DNA of 64,000 nt from Bacteroidota bacterium (lineage in GTDB: Bacteria; Bacteroidota; Bacteroidia; Flavobacteriales; Weeksellaceae). Made by a program: the position numbers and the translations under genes. The stretch spans positions 31,178 to 95,177 of the forward strand of contig JAFAFC010000021.1 in assembly GCA_023423715.1 (NCBI GenBank), read 5' to 3'. Each line of letters begins with the position of its first letter. The stretch's first letter is position 1. The notes beneath the pieces are model-generated. The model ran no database searches and was not told where the DNA came from. It saw only the letters and a program-made list of their open reading frames with translations. Positions 23,085-31,573 of this stretch are shown here, one piece after another.

Positions 23085-24090
23085 ATGAAAAAGTATATTG
23101 TAATTTATAGTTTGATATTCTTGCAAGTTGGCTTTTTATCGTTGGTTTCTGCTCAAAACACAACGAAATTTGACGAGGCTTTTTACAATGAAATTAGCAA
23201 AGATATCGAAGAAGGAAAGAATGAAATCGCCATCGAAAAATTAAAAAAAAGTTTGGAAACCAAACCAAATTTTGTTGATTATTATCAATTAGCAAGAGCT
23301 TACTTCAACAGTCAGAACATGGAGGAAGCGGAAAGTGCAATCAATAACGCTATAAATATCGATCCAAAAAATAGTACGGCGTATCTATTCCGAGGGAAAG
23401 TCGTTTTTTTTTATGAGAGAATTTGAAAAAGCGGCACAAGATTACAGTAAAGCGATTGAGTTGGATCCAAAATCTTGGGAAGCGTATTTTGGTCGAGCAT
23501 ACACGAATCAATTTAGGGGTAAGCTCGAAGATTCAATGCGAGATGTGGAAAAATCTCTTGCTTTAAATCCAAATTCTCATGATGCCCTTCATTTGCGAGC
23601 AATACTGGAATTTCAGAAGACAGAAGTAGGAAATACTAAAATAATTGCTGACCTCAATAAAGCAATTGAATTAAATCCTACTGATGCTAGTTACCACAAT
23701 ACTCGAGGAAGTATTATGGCAACGATGGACAAATTTGACGCTTCACTTTCTGACCTCAATAAAGCGATAGAACTGGGAGATAATAGCGCTGCAATTTTTA
23801 GCACACGAGGATATGTTCTTGTAAAGTTGAAAAAATACAATGAAGCTATTGAAGATTTAAATAAAGCTATCGCTAATGAGCCTGATGAAAGTGGAAACTA
23901 TACTTGGAGAGGCGTTGCTTATGAAGCTTTAGGAAAAAATGATGAAGCAATTGCTGATTATACAAAATCTTTCGAATTGTTACCAGAGGTAAAAAGACCT
24001 TTGGAATTTAGAGCAAAATTGTATAAAAAATTAGGAAAGAAAGATTTAGAATCCAAAGATTTGGAAAAATTGAAAACTTTTAAAGAATAA
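23085..24090 (+). pseudogene. TPR-repeat exported protein, frameshifted in a T9 run
   Basis: Two overlapping frames encode one protein. 23085-23426 gives a signal peptide (YIVIYSLIFLQVGFLSLVSAQ) and TPRs up to AYLFRGKVVFF, then a spurious YERI. 23413-24090 continues with MREFEKAAQDYSKAIELDP and further TPRs. The junction is a run of nine Ts (23404-23412). With eight Ts the frame would read VVFFMREFEKAA and join to about 334 residues with at least eight TPRs. Sequencing error, true inactivation and phase-variable slippage are all possible. Confidence 0.8.
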
Positions 24091-24103
24091 TTTTTTAAAC
24101 CAA

Positions 24104-24129
24104 AAAACCACCGAAATCTCGGTGGTTTT
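24104..24129 (+). terminator. Terminator after the TPR gene
   Basis: AAAACCACCGA (24104-24114) / TCGGTGGTTTT (24119-24129), loop AATC. It ends the rightward TPR transcript and could also stop the leftward T9SS gene. Confidence 0.8.
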
Positions 24130-24139
24130 GTATTGTAAA

Positions 24140-24203
24140 TGTCATTTCGACGAAGGAGAAATCTAGAGATTCCTCACTGCACTATGTTTCGTTCGGAATG
24201 ACA
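24140..24203. repeat. Bacteroidetes-type intergenic inverted repeat
   Basis: TGTCATTTCGA (24140-24150) mirrors TCGGAATGACA (24193-24203), with AGAAATCTAGAGATTCCTC in between. Elements of the form TGTCATTTCGA...TCGAAATGACA are widespread between genes in Bacteroidetes. It lies between two convergent genes and outside both. Confidence 0.6.
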
Positions 24204-24212
24204 TCGTTTTAA

Positions 24213-24229
24213 GCTTGTTCTGCTGGTTT
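24213..24229. repeat. 17-bp direct repeat of the pnp 3' end
   Basis: GCTTGTTCTGCTGGTTT is identical to 27691-27707, the last codons of pnp (encoding part of KPAEQA on the minus strand). The two copies bracket the 1116-codon T9SS gene and its flanking DNA. Identity of 17 bases is unlikely by chance in a short intergenic region. Confidence 0.65.
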
Positions 24230-24260
24230 ACATATTTCAATTTCATTATTGATTAAATTT

Positions 24261-27200
24261 CTAATTTCTATTTTGCAAAATAATATAACCATTAAAAATT
24301 CGCCCGTCTGAAACTTTCAAATGATACCAGTACGTACCTGTAGGTAGTTTTTTACCATTAAAGCTTCCGTCCCATTCAAAGTTACCGTTAACAATTTTAT
24401 TAAGAACAGGCTTTCCATATCTATCTACAATTAGGATTACTGAGTTTGGATAATGTTCTAATCCCGAAATTTTCCATGTATCGTTTTTTAAATCTGAATT
24501 TGGTGAAAATATATTTGGAATTGAAAATAATGAAAATGATTTACTATCCACTTCGCATCCTAATTTTGCTTTCACATACACCATTAAGTTTTCGCCGTTA
24601 CTCAAATTAGAAAATTCATTAGATTCTTGCCAACGCACTTTGTCTAAAGAATATAAATAATCACCGGAATCACTCATAATCACAGAAATAGTATTATTTG
24701 CAATTTTTATATTCGTAATTGTTCCCAGCTTTCTTTTTGTTATTTTAACACTTGTTGAACTCTCGCATTTATTGGAATTTGTAACGATCACAGAATACGT
24801 TCCTTCTTGATTTACTTCTATTTTTTGAGTGCTAGCCCCTGTATTCCACAAATATGTTTCATAACCACCTCCCGCATCCAAAGTCACTTTTTCACCCTTG
24901 CAAAATTCTCTATTATCCCCTAGAGAAACTTTTGGATTTGCATAGAGTTTCAATTCAAGCTTTGCTGTTGTGGAACATCCTAAACTAGAAAATATTTTAA
25001 CTAAATAAGTAGATGTCCCAACAGAAATTGATTGTGCCAAATTTAAAATTAAATTATTACTTGAATCGTAAAACTCGAAGCTGTATGCTTCGGAGTTTAT
25101 AATTAGGTCTTTTTTGTAATCTTCTAAATTAACACTTCTAACACCCGTATCATTTGTACTACATAATTCTTTAGTCACGTTATTAGCAATTAATCCTGTA
25201 TTATTTACTTCGACCTTCACCTCAAGTTTAGAAGTACTTTCGCATTCATTAATTGTCTGAGTTGCATAATATGTTTTCTGATCTTCTAAAATGGTGGTAT
25301 TTGCTAACAACGTTCCATTAACATCATACCAAAGAATATTAGTTCCAGTCAGTTTAATATCTTTTAATTTTGCATTTTGAGCTATACAAAACTTCTGTAC
25401 GGCGTCACCCTTTGGAACTTCTGGACTTTCTAATGAGACCTGAATCTCAGCTTTAGTACTTTCGCAATCTTGAGAGGTTTGACTTACATAATATTTGATA
25501 CCATCTTGCAAAAAAGTATTTTTATCCAAAGTTTTCCCTTCGCTGTCGTACCAATGGAGATCACTTCCTATAACTTGCAAGTCTGTAATTTTTGGTTTGC
25601 GGGATTCACAAAATTTTTGAAACGTCTCCGCAACTGGAGGAACGGAAGTATCGTAAATATAAAATTCAACCATTTCGCCTTTACAAGATAAAACGGCAGG
25701 AACATAATACTCGTTCGTTACCTGTGCATAATATTTTTTATTACCTTCTAAAGGAGTTCCCATGGAAATTGTAGCCAGCTTCTCATCGTAAAAACGAATA
25801 TTTTGATTATTATTAATATTTAAATCAAATATGGTCTTTCCTGTTAAATTACAAAATGTAAAATCTGGAATAATTAATTTTTGTGGACTAGGAAGTAGAA
25901 TTACTTTAACTTCATGTCTTGTATTATTAACAGGGCATGAGCTATCGTGTGACGTAGCATAATAATTCTTATTTTCTAGTATTGTTTCTGGAGACAAAGG
26001 ACTCATCGATGATGGAGAATCATACCAAATAGAATAGCTCGTTTTTGGATACAAGTCCTTAATTCTTCTTTGATCCAACGAACAAACAATTAGTTCTGGA
26101 TCTCCATCTGGAACCCCAGAGTAGCATTTTCCTAACTTCTGAACATGACTAGAGCCATAGCTATATCCAAGTATAGATGGATTTGATGCAGGATTTGGGT
26201 CTAGATATGTTTTTTCATATCCAAAAGGAGCAGTCCCTCCTAGGTACAGGCTAGAATTTTTTTTATTATACCTCGAGATTGGATTCCCTTTTATTCTCGT
26301 TTTATCACTAATTAATTTCCCGTTAGAGTCTAATTTTAATAAGGTATTATAAAATCTTCTATACTTTAATTTTTCGGAGTTGCTTTTTGTAGAAAAAAAA
26401 TCGAAAATACCATCCGCATTAATTAACCAACTAATAGTATGATCTTCCGCTATTGAAATGGACAATGAAAAAAAAGAACTTGTATGGCTAGTTTCGGGAT
26501 CAATACTAGAATGCCAAACATAGTTACCATTTTCGTCTAATTTAAAAACAACAAATCCCATTTTACCACCTGGATCATAAATGAAATTTTTGAAATTGAC
26601 TTTTGTCTTTTCTTTTTTAGTTGCAATGACAATAGAGTTATCATCATCAATATCAAATTTTCCTGCATCAAAAATTTCAAATCCAGTAGAGCCTCGTAAG
26701 GCTTGAAACCATTTTAAATCTCCAGATTCATCAATTTTAAAAATATAATCAGCGTTATTAACGCCATATTCCGCTGTACCGAAAGACTCTCCCCCATTAT
26801 ATTTGAAGTAACTCTCATTATTACCAGAAACTACAATATTGTTGTTTCTATCTACTTTAATAAAACTAATGTGAGCTCGGTTGTGCCCTTCAACATATTT
26901 TGCCCAAATAAATTTACCTTCAGGAGTAAGCTTAAGTATAAAAGACGATTGATCTTTTCCTGCCAAATTAACAACTCTATCAGACGATTGATCAAAATCA
27001 ACTGTACGCCCATTATAATTAATATAGCTACCTGTTACTAGGATATTATCAAAGTTGTCAATAGTAACTCTCGCAAATTCATTTGCTAGACTATAAAATT
27101 GTTCAAATAATAGTTTTCCATCTTTGGAAAATTTCATCAAAAAAGTCCCATGCTCACCACGGTTAGCATGATATATTGGAGAGTCAGGATCTTCTGGATC

Positions 27201-27611
27201 CAGATCAATATTCTTACCATTGATAGAACCAGTCACAATGACATTATCCTCTTTATCTACTGCAACCGAAGTCATTTTAGCTTCGCCTTGATAATCAAAA
27301 GCAATGGTCTTATGCCACAAATATTTTTTATTCTTATCGTGCTTTACTAAATAAACTCCAAGGTCACTATTTTTCTTAGTGTTACTTAATTGGTACACCT
27401 CCGGTGTCGTCATTTCAAATCCAACACGATCTTGATAATGACCACAAGTAATAAAAGACTCTTCTGAATCAATTGCTAGCCCTAAAGCGCCATTTGAACT
27501 TCCATACTCATATTCAATTGGGTTCTTACTCGTATAGTAAAACCATTTTAAGTCCTGTGAAAAGCCAAAAACAAATATCAACAATAAAACTAACGAGTAT
27601 ATTTTCTTCAT
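24261..27611 (-). CDS. T9SS type B sorting-domain surface protein
   Basis: A 1116-residue secreted protein. The N-terminus is a signal peptide (KKIYSLVLLLIFVFGFSQ). The first 480 residues contain repeated DNIVVTGS / NNIVVSGN / DENGNYVW segments of SBBP or beta-propeller type. The middle has several Ig-like or fibronectin-like repeats with YYAT/YYVSQT signatures. The C-terminus is the gliding-motility CHU_C / type B sorting domain (IPNIFSPNSDLKNDTW, DRYGKPV, WDGSFNGKKLPTGTYWY). It is exported by type IX secretion and cell-attached or released. Adhesin-like role inferred. The gene appears inserted next to pnp. Confidence 0.9.
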   Translation of the reverse strand: MKKIYSLVLLLIFVFGFSQDLKWFYYTSKNPIEYEYGSSNGALGLAIDSEESFITCGHYQDRVGFEMTTPEVYQLSNTKKNSDLGVYLVKHDKNKKYLWHKTIAFDYQGEAKMTSVAVDKEDNVIVTGSINGKNIDLDPEDPDSPIYHANRGEHGTFLMKFSKDGKLLFEQFYSLANEFARVTIDNFDNILVTGSYINYNGRTVDFDQSSDRVVNLAGKDQSSFILKLTPEGKFIWAKYVEGHNRAHISFIKVDRNNNIVVSGNNESYFKYNGGESFGTAEYGVNNADYIFKIDESGDLKWFQALRGSTGFEIFDAGKFDIDDDNSIVIATKKEKTKVNFKNFIYDPGGKMGFVVFKLDENGNYVWHSSIDPETSHTSSFFSLSISIAEDHTISWLINADGIFDFFSTKSNSEKLKYRRFYNTLLKLDSNGKLISDKTRIKGNPISRYNKKNSSLYLGGTAPFGYEKTYLDPNPASNPSILGYSYGSSHVQKLGKCYSGVPDGDPELIVCSLDQRRIKDLYPKTSYSIWYDSPSSMSPLSPETILENKNYYATSHDSSCPVNNTRHEVKVILLPSPQKLIIPDFTFCNLTGKTIFDLNINNNQNIRFYDEKLATISMGTPLEGNKKYYAQVTNEYYVPAVLSCKGEMVEFYIYDTSVPPVAETFQKFCESRKPKITDLQVIGSDLHWYDSEGKTLDKNTFLQDGIKYYVSQTSQDCESTKAEIQVSLESPEVPKGDAVQKFCIAQNAKLKDIKLTGTNILWYDVNGTLLANTTILEDQKTYYATQTINECESTSKLEVKVEVNNTGLIANNVTKELCSTNDTGVRSVNLEDYKKDLIINSEAYSFEFYDSSNNLILNLAQSISVGTSTYLVKIFSSLGCSTTAKLELKLYANPKVSLGDNREFCKGEKVTLDAGGGYETYLWNTGASTQKIEVNQEGTYSVIVTNSNKCESSTSVKITKRKLGTITNIKIANNTISVIMSDSGDYLYSLDKVRWQESNEFSNLSNGENLMVYVKAKLGCEVDSKSFSLFSIPNIFSPNSDLKNDTWKISGLEHYPNSVILIVDRYGKPVLNKIVNGNFEWDGSFNGKKLPTGTYWYHLKVSDGRIFNGYIILQNRN

Positions 27612-27640
27612 TAAATGTTATATGGCACAAAAATAATAAA

Positions 27641-27667
27641 AAAACCACCCCAAATTGAGGTGGTTTT
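27641..27667 (-). terminator. Terminator of pnp
   Basis: AAAACCACC (27641-27649) / GGTGGTTTT (27659-27667), 19 bases beyond the pnp stop, with a T run leftward. Its stem is almost the same as the TPR-gene terminator at 24104. Confidence 0.8.
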
Positions 27668-27686
27668 ATATTTATATTAAGCTCGA

Positions 27687-29876
27687 TTACGCTTGTTCTG
27701 CTGGTTTGTCTCCTTCTGGTTTTGGAGCATCGCCTTCAGTTCTTGGCTTTTGTTCTGGCTTTGGCGGTCTTGGAAGAAGAACTTTTCTTGAAAGTTTCAT
27801 TTTCTTACGATCATCGTAACCCATGAATTTCACTTCAACTTCGTCGCCTTCCGCATAAGGAACTTTATCCAAACGCTTCCACTCGATTTCTGAAATATGA
27901 AGAAGACCTTCTGTACCTTTTGCAATCGCTACGAAAGCTCCGAAATCCATTACTTTCACTACTTTTCCTTTGTAAACTTCACCTACAACTGGTACGAAAG
28001 TAATTTCGTTAATTTTCGCCACGGCTGCGTTGATTTTCTCTCTGTCAACACCAGAAATTTCGATGCGTCCGATTTCACCAATTTCTTCAATTGCGATAAC
28101 CGTATCCGTATCTTTTTGCATTTGTTGAATGATTTTTCCTCCAGGTCCGATTACCGCACCAATGAAGTCTTTAGGAATTTCCATCATCACCATTTTCGGA
28201 GCGTGAGGTTTCACGTCTTCTCTTGGTTCTGCAATCGTTTCTTTGATTTTTCCTAAAATATGTAATCTTCCGTCTTTTGCTTGCATTAACGCTTGTTCCA
28301 TGATGTCCATAGAAAGACCTTGGATTTTGATATCCATTTGACAAGCAGTGATTCCGTCCTCAGTTCCAGTTACTTTGAAGTCCATATCACCTAAGTGATC
28401 TTCGTCTCCTAATATATCTGAAAGAACTGTGAATTTTCCTGATTTTTCATCAGTAATTAATCCCATTGCAATACCCGAAACTGGTTTTTTGATTTGAACT
28501 CCAGCATCCATCAAAGCCAATGTACCAGCGCAAACCGTTGCCATTGAAGATGAACCGTTAGATTCTAAAATATCTGAAACGATACGGATTGTATACGGAT
28601 TTTCTTCAGGAATCATGTTTGCTAAAGCTCTTTGAGCCAAGTTACCGTGACCAACTTCTCTTCTTGAAGTTCCTCTTAACGGACGAGCTTCACCTGTTGA
28701 GAATGGTGGGAAATTATAATGTAAGAAGAATTTTTCGTCGTGGTTGGTAACAACGCTGTCTACCATGTTTGCATCTTTAACCGAACCTAAAGTTACTGCT
28801 GTTAAAGACTGTGTTTCACCTCTTGTGAAGATTGCAGAACCGTGAGCTCCTGGCAAATAATCGATTTCTGACCAAATTGGACGAATCGTTTGAGGATCAC
28901 GACCATCAAGACGAACTTTTTCGTTCAAAATCATTTGACGCATCGCTTCTTTTTCCACATCGTGGTAATATACTTTTACGAAAGGCGTAACTCTCGCCAA
29001 TTCTTCCTCGTCTGTATATTGAGCTAAGAAATCGTTAAGAACTGCTTTGAAGTTTTCGCCTCTTTCTTCTTTAGCAGAAGGCGTTTTAGCAACTTCATAA
29101 ACTTTATCGTAAGTCTCTTTCCAAACTTTTTCACGAATTTCTTCGTCGTGAGTTTCGTGAGAATATTCTCTTTTTGGAGAAGATCCAGCTACTTTTGCAG
29201 CCAATCTTTCTTGAGCTTCAATTTGATTGATGATTTCTTTGTGCGCGAATTGGATAGCTTCCAACATTTCTTGCTCAGAAATTTCTTTCATTTCGCCCTC
29301 TACCATTACGATAGAAGATTTTGTAGCACCAACCATGATATCCAATTCAGCGTTTGCTAAATCTTCATACTTAGGGTTGATTGCTAATTTTCCGTCCAAT
29401 TTTACAACTCTAACTTCAGACATTGGTCCGTTGAAAGGAATATCTGTAATCGCGATCGCCGCAGACGCCGCTAAACCTGCTAAATCGTCAGGAATTGTTT
29501 GTCCATCGTAAGAAATTAGGGAAATCATCACCTGAACTTCTGCGTGGAAATCTTCAGGAAATAAAGGTCTCAAAACTCTGTCAACCAAACGCATCGTCAA
29601 GATTTCTTGATCTGATGGTCTTGCTTCTCTACGGAAAAAGTTTCCAGGGATTTTTCCACCTGCGTAGAATTTTTCTCTATAATCTACTGTTAAAGGCAAA
29701 AAGTCAACGCCAGGGTTGGCTTCTTTGTTGGCTACAACGGTTGCAAGAAGCATCGTTCCGCCCAATTTTACAACAACAGAACCGTCGGCTTGTTTCGCCA
29801 ATTTTCCTGTTTCAAGCGTAATTTCTCTCCCGTCTGCAAGAGTAATCAGCTCAGTGATTGCTTGTGGTGCACTCAT
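27687..29876 (-). CDS. pnp: Polyribonucleotide nucleotidyltransferase (PNPase)
   Basis: Phosphorolytic 3'-5' exoribonuclease. 729 residues: two RNase PH domains (first with FFRREARPSDQEILTMRLVDR, second with TRGETQSLTAVTLGS and the conserved GTSRREVGHGNLAQRAL), a KH domain (MMEIPKDFIGAVIGPGGK near 560-577), an S1 domain (VYKGKVVKVMDFGAFVAI near 630-650), and a proline-rich tail ending PAEQA. It has its own -7 box (29943-29950). PNPase is the known partner of Ro60 in Deinococcus, so the nearby rsr is of interest. Confidence 0.97.
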   Translation of the reverse strand: MSAPQAITELITLADGREITLETGKLAKQADGSVVVKLGGTMLLATVVANKEANPGVDFLPLTVDYREKFYAGGKIPGNFFRREARPSDQEILTMRLVDRVLRPLFPEDFHAEVQVMISLISYDGQTIPDDLAGLAASAAIAITDIPFNGPMSEVRVVKLDGKLAINPKYEDLANAELDIMVGATKSSIVMVEGEMKEISEQEMLEAIQFAHKEIINQIEAQERLAAKVAGSSPKREYSHETHDEEIREKVWKETYDKVYEVAKTPSAKEERGENFKAVLNDFLAQYTDEEELARVTPFVKVYYHDVEKEAMRQMILNEKVRLDGRDPQTIRPIWSEIDYLPGAHGSAIFTRGETQSLTAVTLGSVKDANMVDSVVTNHDEKFFLHYNFPPFSTGEARPLRGTSRREVGHGNLAQRALANMIPEENPYTIRIVSDILESNGSSSMATVCAGTLALMDAGVQIKKPVSGIAMGLITDEKSGKFTVLSDILGDEDHLGDMDFKVTGTEDGITACQMDIKIQGLSMDIMEQALMQAKDGRLHILGKIKETIAEPREDVKPHAPKMVMMEIPKDFIGAVIGPGGKIIQQMQKDTDTVIAIEEIGEIGRIEISGVDREKINAAVAKINEITFVPVVGEVYKGKVVKVMDFGAFVAIAKGTEGLLHISEIEWKRLDKVPYAEGDEVEVKFMGYDDRKKMKLSRKVLLPRPPKPEQKPRTEGDAPKPEGDKPAEQA

Positions 29877-29890
29877 AAAAAATGTCTTTT

Positions 29891-29950
29891 GTACTCCGTA
29901 TTGAGTACGTTAAATTATTTAAACTCTTTAAATTTTCGTGGGCAAAGATA
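29891..29950 (-). promoter_or_regulatory. pnp promoter and leader hairpin
   Basis: Read leftward, TATCTTTG (29950-29943) is an exact -7 box. Transcription near 29937 gives a leader of about 60 bases. The leader contains GTACTC/GAGTAC (29891-29896 and 29903-29908), a small hairpin 15 bases before the ATG, which might take part in autoregulation as leader stems do for pnp elsewhere. Confidence 0.55.
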
Positions 29951-30062
29951 CGGAATTTGGGCGGAATGTGAAATTTGAAAAATTGGTTTCTAAAAAATAA
30001 ACATATGATAATATGCGTGAAAAATAATGCCGTAATTTTACCAAATATGTACACTAAAGTTT

Positions 30063-30419
30063 ATGAAAACGATTTTAAATTTAGAATATCTCGGATTGTT
30101 ACTGCTCGGAATTTTTGGTTTTGCACAAACAGGATGGTCTTGGTGGTGGTTTGTATGCCTATTTTTCGTTCCTGATATTTCGATGGTGGGATATTTAATA
30201 AACCCGAAAATCGGTGCATTTTTCTACAATCTTTTTCACCATTTAGGTGTTGCAGTTATGGTATTTATAGTTGGGAAATATTTTGCAATTCTAGAAGTTG
30301 AAATTGCGGGAATTATTTTGTTTTCTCACTCTGCTTTTGACAGAATTATGGGGTATGGTTTGAAATATTCTGACAGTTTTCAGAATACACACTTGGGAAA
30401 AATTGGAAAGGCGAAATAA
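30063..30419 (+). CDS. DUF4260-family membrane protein
   Basis: A 118-residue integral membrane protein with about four hydrophobic segments (EYLGLLLLGIFGF, WWWFVCLFFVPDISMVGYL, LGVAVMVFIVGKYFAI, VEIAGIILFSHSAFDRIMG). The blocks FFVPDISM and HSAFDRIMGYGLKY are those I recall for DUF4260. Function unknown. It points rightward between leftward rpsO and pnp and so interrupts the usual rpsO-pnp neighbourhood. Confidence 0.82.
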   Translation: MKTILNLEYLGLLLLGIFGFAQTGWSWWWFVCLFFVPDISMVGYLINPKIGAFFYNLFHHLGVAVMVFIVGKYFAILEVEIAGIILFSHSAFDRIMGYGLKYSDSFQNTHLGKIGKAK

Positions 30420-30423
30420 AAAA

Positions 30424-30445
30424 AGCAACTCGTTTCGGAGTTGCT
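30424..30445. terminator. Shared terminator of DUF4260 gene and rpsO
   Basis: AGCAACTC (30424-30431) / GAGTTGCT (30438-30445) with flanking A run on the left and T run on the right, between convergent genes; it can serve both. Confidence 0.8.
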
Positions 30446-30467
30446 CTTTGTTTTTTTATCGGTAAGA

Positions 30468-30737
30468 TTATTTTCTTAATCCTAATTCAGCGATAATTGC
30501 TCTATATCTGTTGATATCTTTTTTCTTAAGATAATCCAACAATCTTTTTCTTTTACCTACTAATTTTACCAATGATTTTTCAGTATTGTAGTCTTTGTGG
30601 TTTGACTTCAAATGACCTGAAAGGTGGTTAATTCTGAAAGTAAATAAAGCAACCTGTCCTTCAGCGCTTCCTGTGTCTGTTGCAGATTTACCGTGTTTTG
30701 CGAAAATTTCTGCTTTCTTTTCTGTAGTTAAGTACAT
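30468..30737 (-). CDS. rpsO: 30S ribosomal protein S15 (uS15)
   Basis: Binds the central domain of 16S rRNA. The 89-residue length is exact for the family, and conserved blocks are present: HGKSATDTGSAEGQVALFT, RINHLSGHLKSNHKDYN, LVKLVGKRKRLLDYLKKKD and YRAIIAELGLRK. It has a clear promoter (30774-30804) and stands apart from pnp. Confidence 0.98.
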   Translation of the reverse strand: MYLTTEKKAEIFAKHGKSATDTGSAEGQVALFTFRINHLSGHLKSNHKDYNTEKSLVKLVGKRKRLLDYLKKKDINRYRAIIAELGLRK

Positions 30738-30773
30738 GCAAATATTATTTAATGATTATTATGTAACGAGCTG

Positions 30774-30804
30774 CAAAAGTACAACTAAATACAAAACCTC
30801 GCAA
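30774..30804 (-). promoter_or_regulatory. rpsO promoter
   Basis: Read leftward: -33 TTG (30804-30802), 20-base spacer, -7 box TACTTTTG (30781-30774). This is the cleanest two-part Bacteroidetes promoter in the window and serves as the spacing reference for others. Confidence 0.75.
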
Positions 30805-30887
30805 CTATTTTTTAATTCAAAAATAAAAGTATAGAAAAAATAGTAATTTTCTATTGATAAGTATAACGAAAATCAGCCAATTGGAAC

Positions 30888-30895
30888 TATCTTTG
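30888..30895 (+). promoter_or_regulatory. -7 box of the 30911 gene
   Basis: TATCTTTG matches TAnnTTTG exactly. Transcription would begin near 30901, leaving about ten bases before the ATG at 30911. Confidence 0.6.
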
Positions 30896-30910
30896 CATTG
30901 AAATTACGTG

Positions 30911-31495
30911 ATGAAAAAAAATCGATTAGCTCTTGTTGTTTTGGTACTTGTCGCAGGCGGCCTGGCTGTTGCGAAAGCACAATCACTTTCCTCCAATGGA
31001 AATCTAGACGCTCAGTCTTCGGACCTTCAACAAAAGAAGATCATTTATTTCAATCCGGAAGTTTTCCCTAACGTAGAAGAAATTAAAGATGCTACCAATA
31101 CTGCATTTTTCTCTGCCGTTTCCGATAAAATTCTTTCTCTTCCCAAAAACGCGATGCTTCGTGCAGATGCGCCGGTTGAATTTGACAATATTGACGTGGA
31201 ATCCATCAAAGAATATTGCAAAAACAACAATGCTGATTTTGCGGTTGTTCCCAAAGTACAATACTTCAAAGTAGGTTTGGGCAAATACGTTTTCTCTAAT
31301 CAGGTCGTAGTAAGCATGAAACTTTATGATGCTGATGGAAAATTTATCACAGAAACCAATTACGACACCTACAAAAAGAATATGCGCCTTTTAGGTTCTG
31401 CAGAAAACTCAGTTAAAGTGGGCACCAAGGGAGCCATTACTGAAATTATTAAAAATCTAAAAAAAATCCGGAGGAGTAAAGTAGATCAATTCTAG
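30911..31495 (+). CDS. Exported protein of unknown function
   Basis: 194 residues from the ATG at 30911 (a GTG one codon earlier is less likely). Signal peptide KKNRLALVVLVLVAGGLAVAKAQ. The mature part (KKIIYFNPEVFPNVEEIKD, NNADFAVVPKVQYFKVGLGKYVFSNQ split, VVSMKLYDADGKF) looks like a soluble periplasmic alpha/beta domain and ends in a basic stretch. I do not recognise a named family. It has its own promoter and stands alone before mgtE. Confidence 0.7.
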   Translation: MKKNRLALVVLVLVAGGLAVAKAQSLSSNGNLDAQSSDLQQKKIIYFNPEVFPNVEEIKDATNTAFFSAVSDKILSLPKNAMLRADAPVEFDNIDVESIKEYCKNNNADFAVVPKVQYFKVGLGKYVFSNQVVVSMKLYDADGKFITETNYDTYKKNMRLLGSAENSVKVGTKGAITEIIKNLKKIRRSKVDQF

Positions 31496-31551
31496 CATCA
31501 GCTACACGAGAGGACCGCAGCGTGACATTCGTTATTCTGTTTAATTAAAAG

Positions 31552-31559
31552 TAACTTTG
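31552..31559 (+). promoter_or_regulatory. -7 box of mgtE
   Basis: TAACTTTG matches TAnnTTTG exactly. Transcription near 31565 leaves only about nine bases before the TTG start at 31574, so the mRNA is almost leaderless. Confidence 0.6.
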
Positions 31560-31573
31560 CAAAAATTCAAGCT

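Noticed and set aside
24140..24203. CRISPR repeat or functional RNA
   Set aside because: It occurs as a single inverted repeat of a type common between Bacteroidetes genes, with no array and no spacers.
31496..31573. Magnesium riboswitch before mgtE
   Set aside because: The gap is only 78 bases and the -7 box is about 15 bases from the start codon, leaving no room for an M-box.
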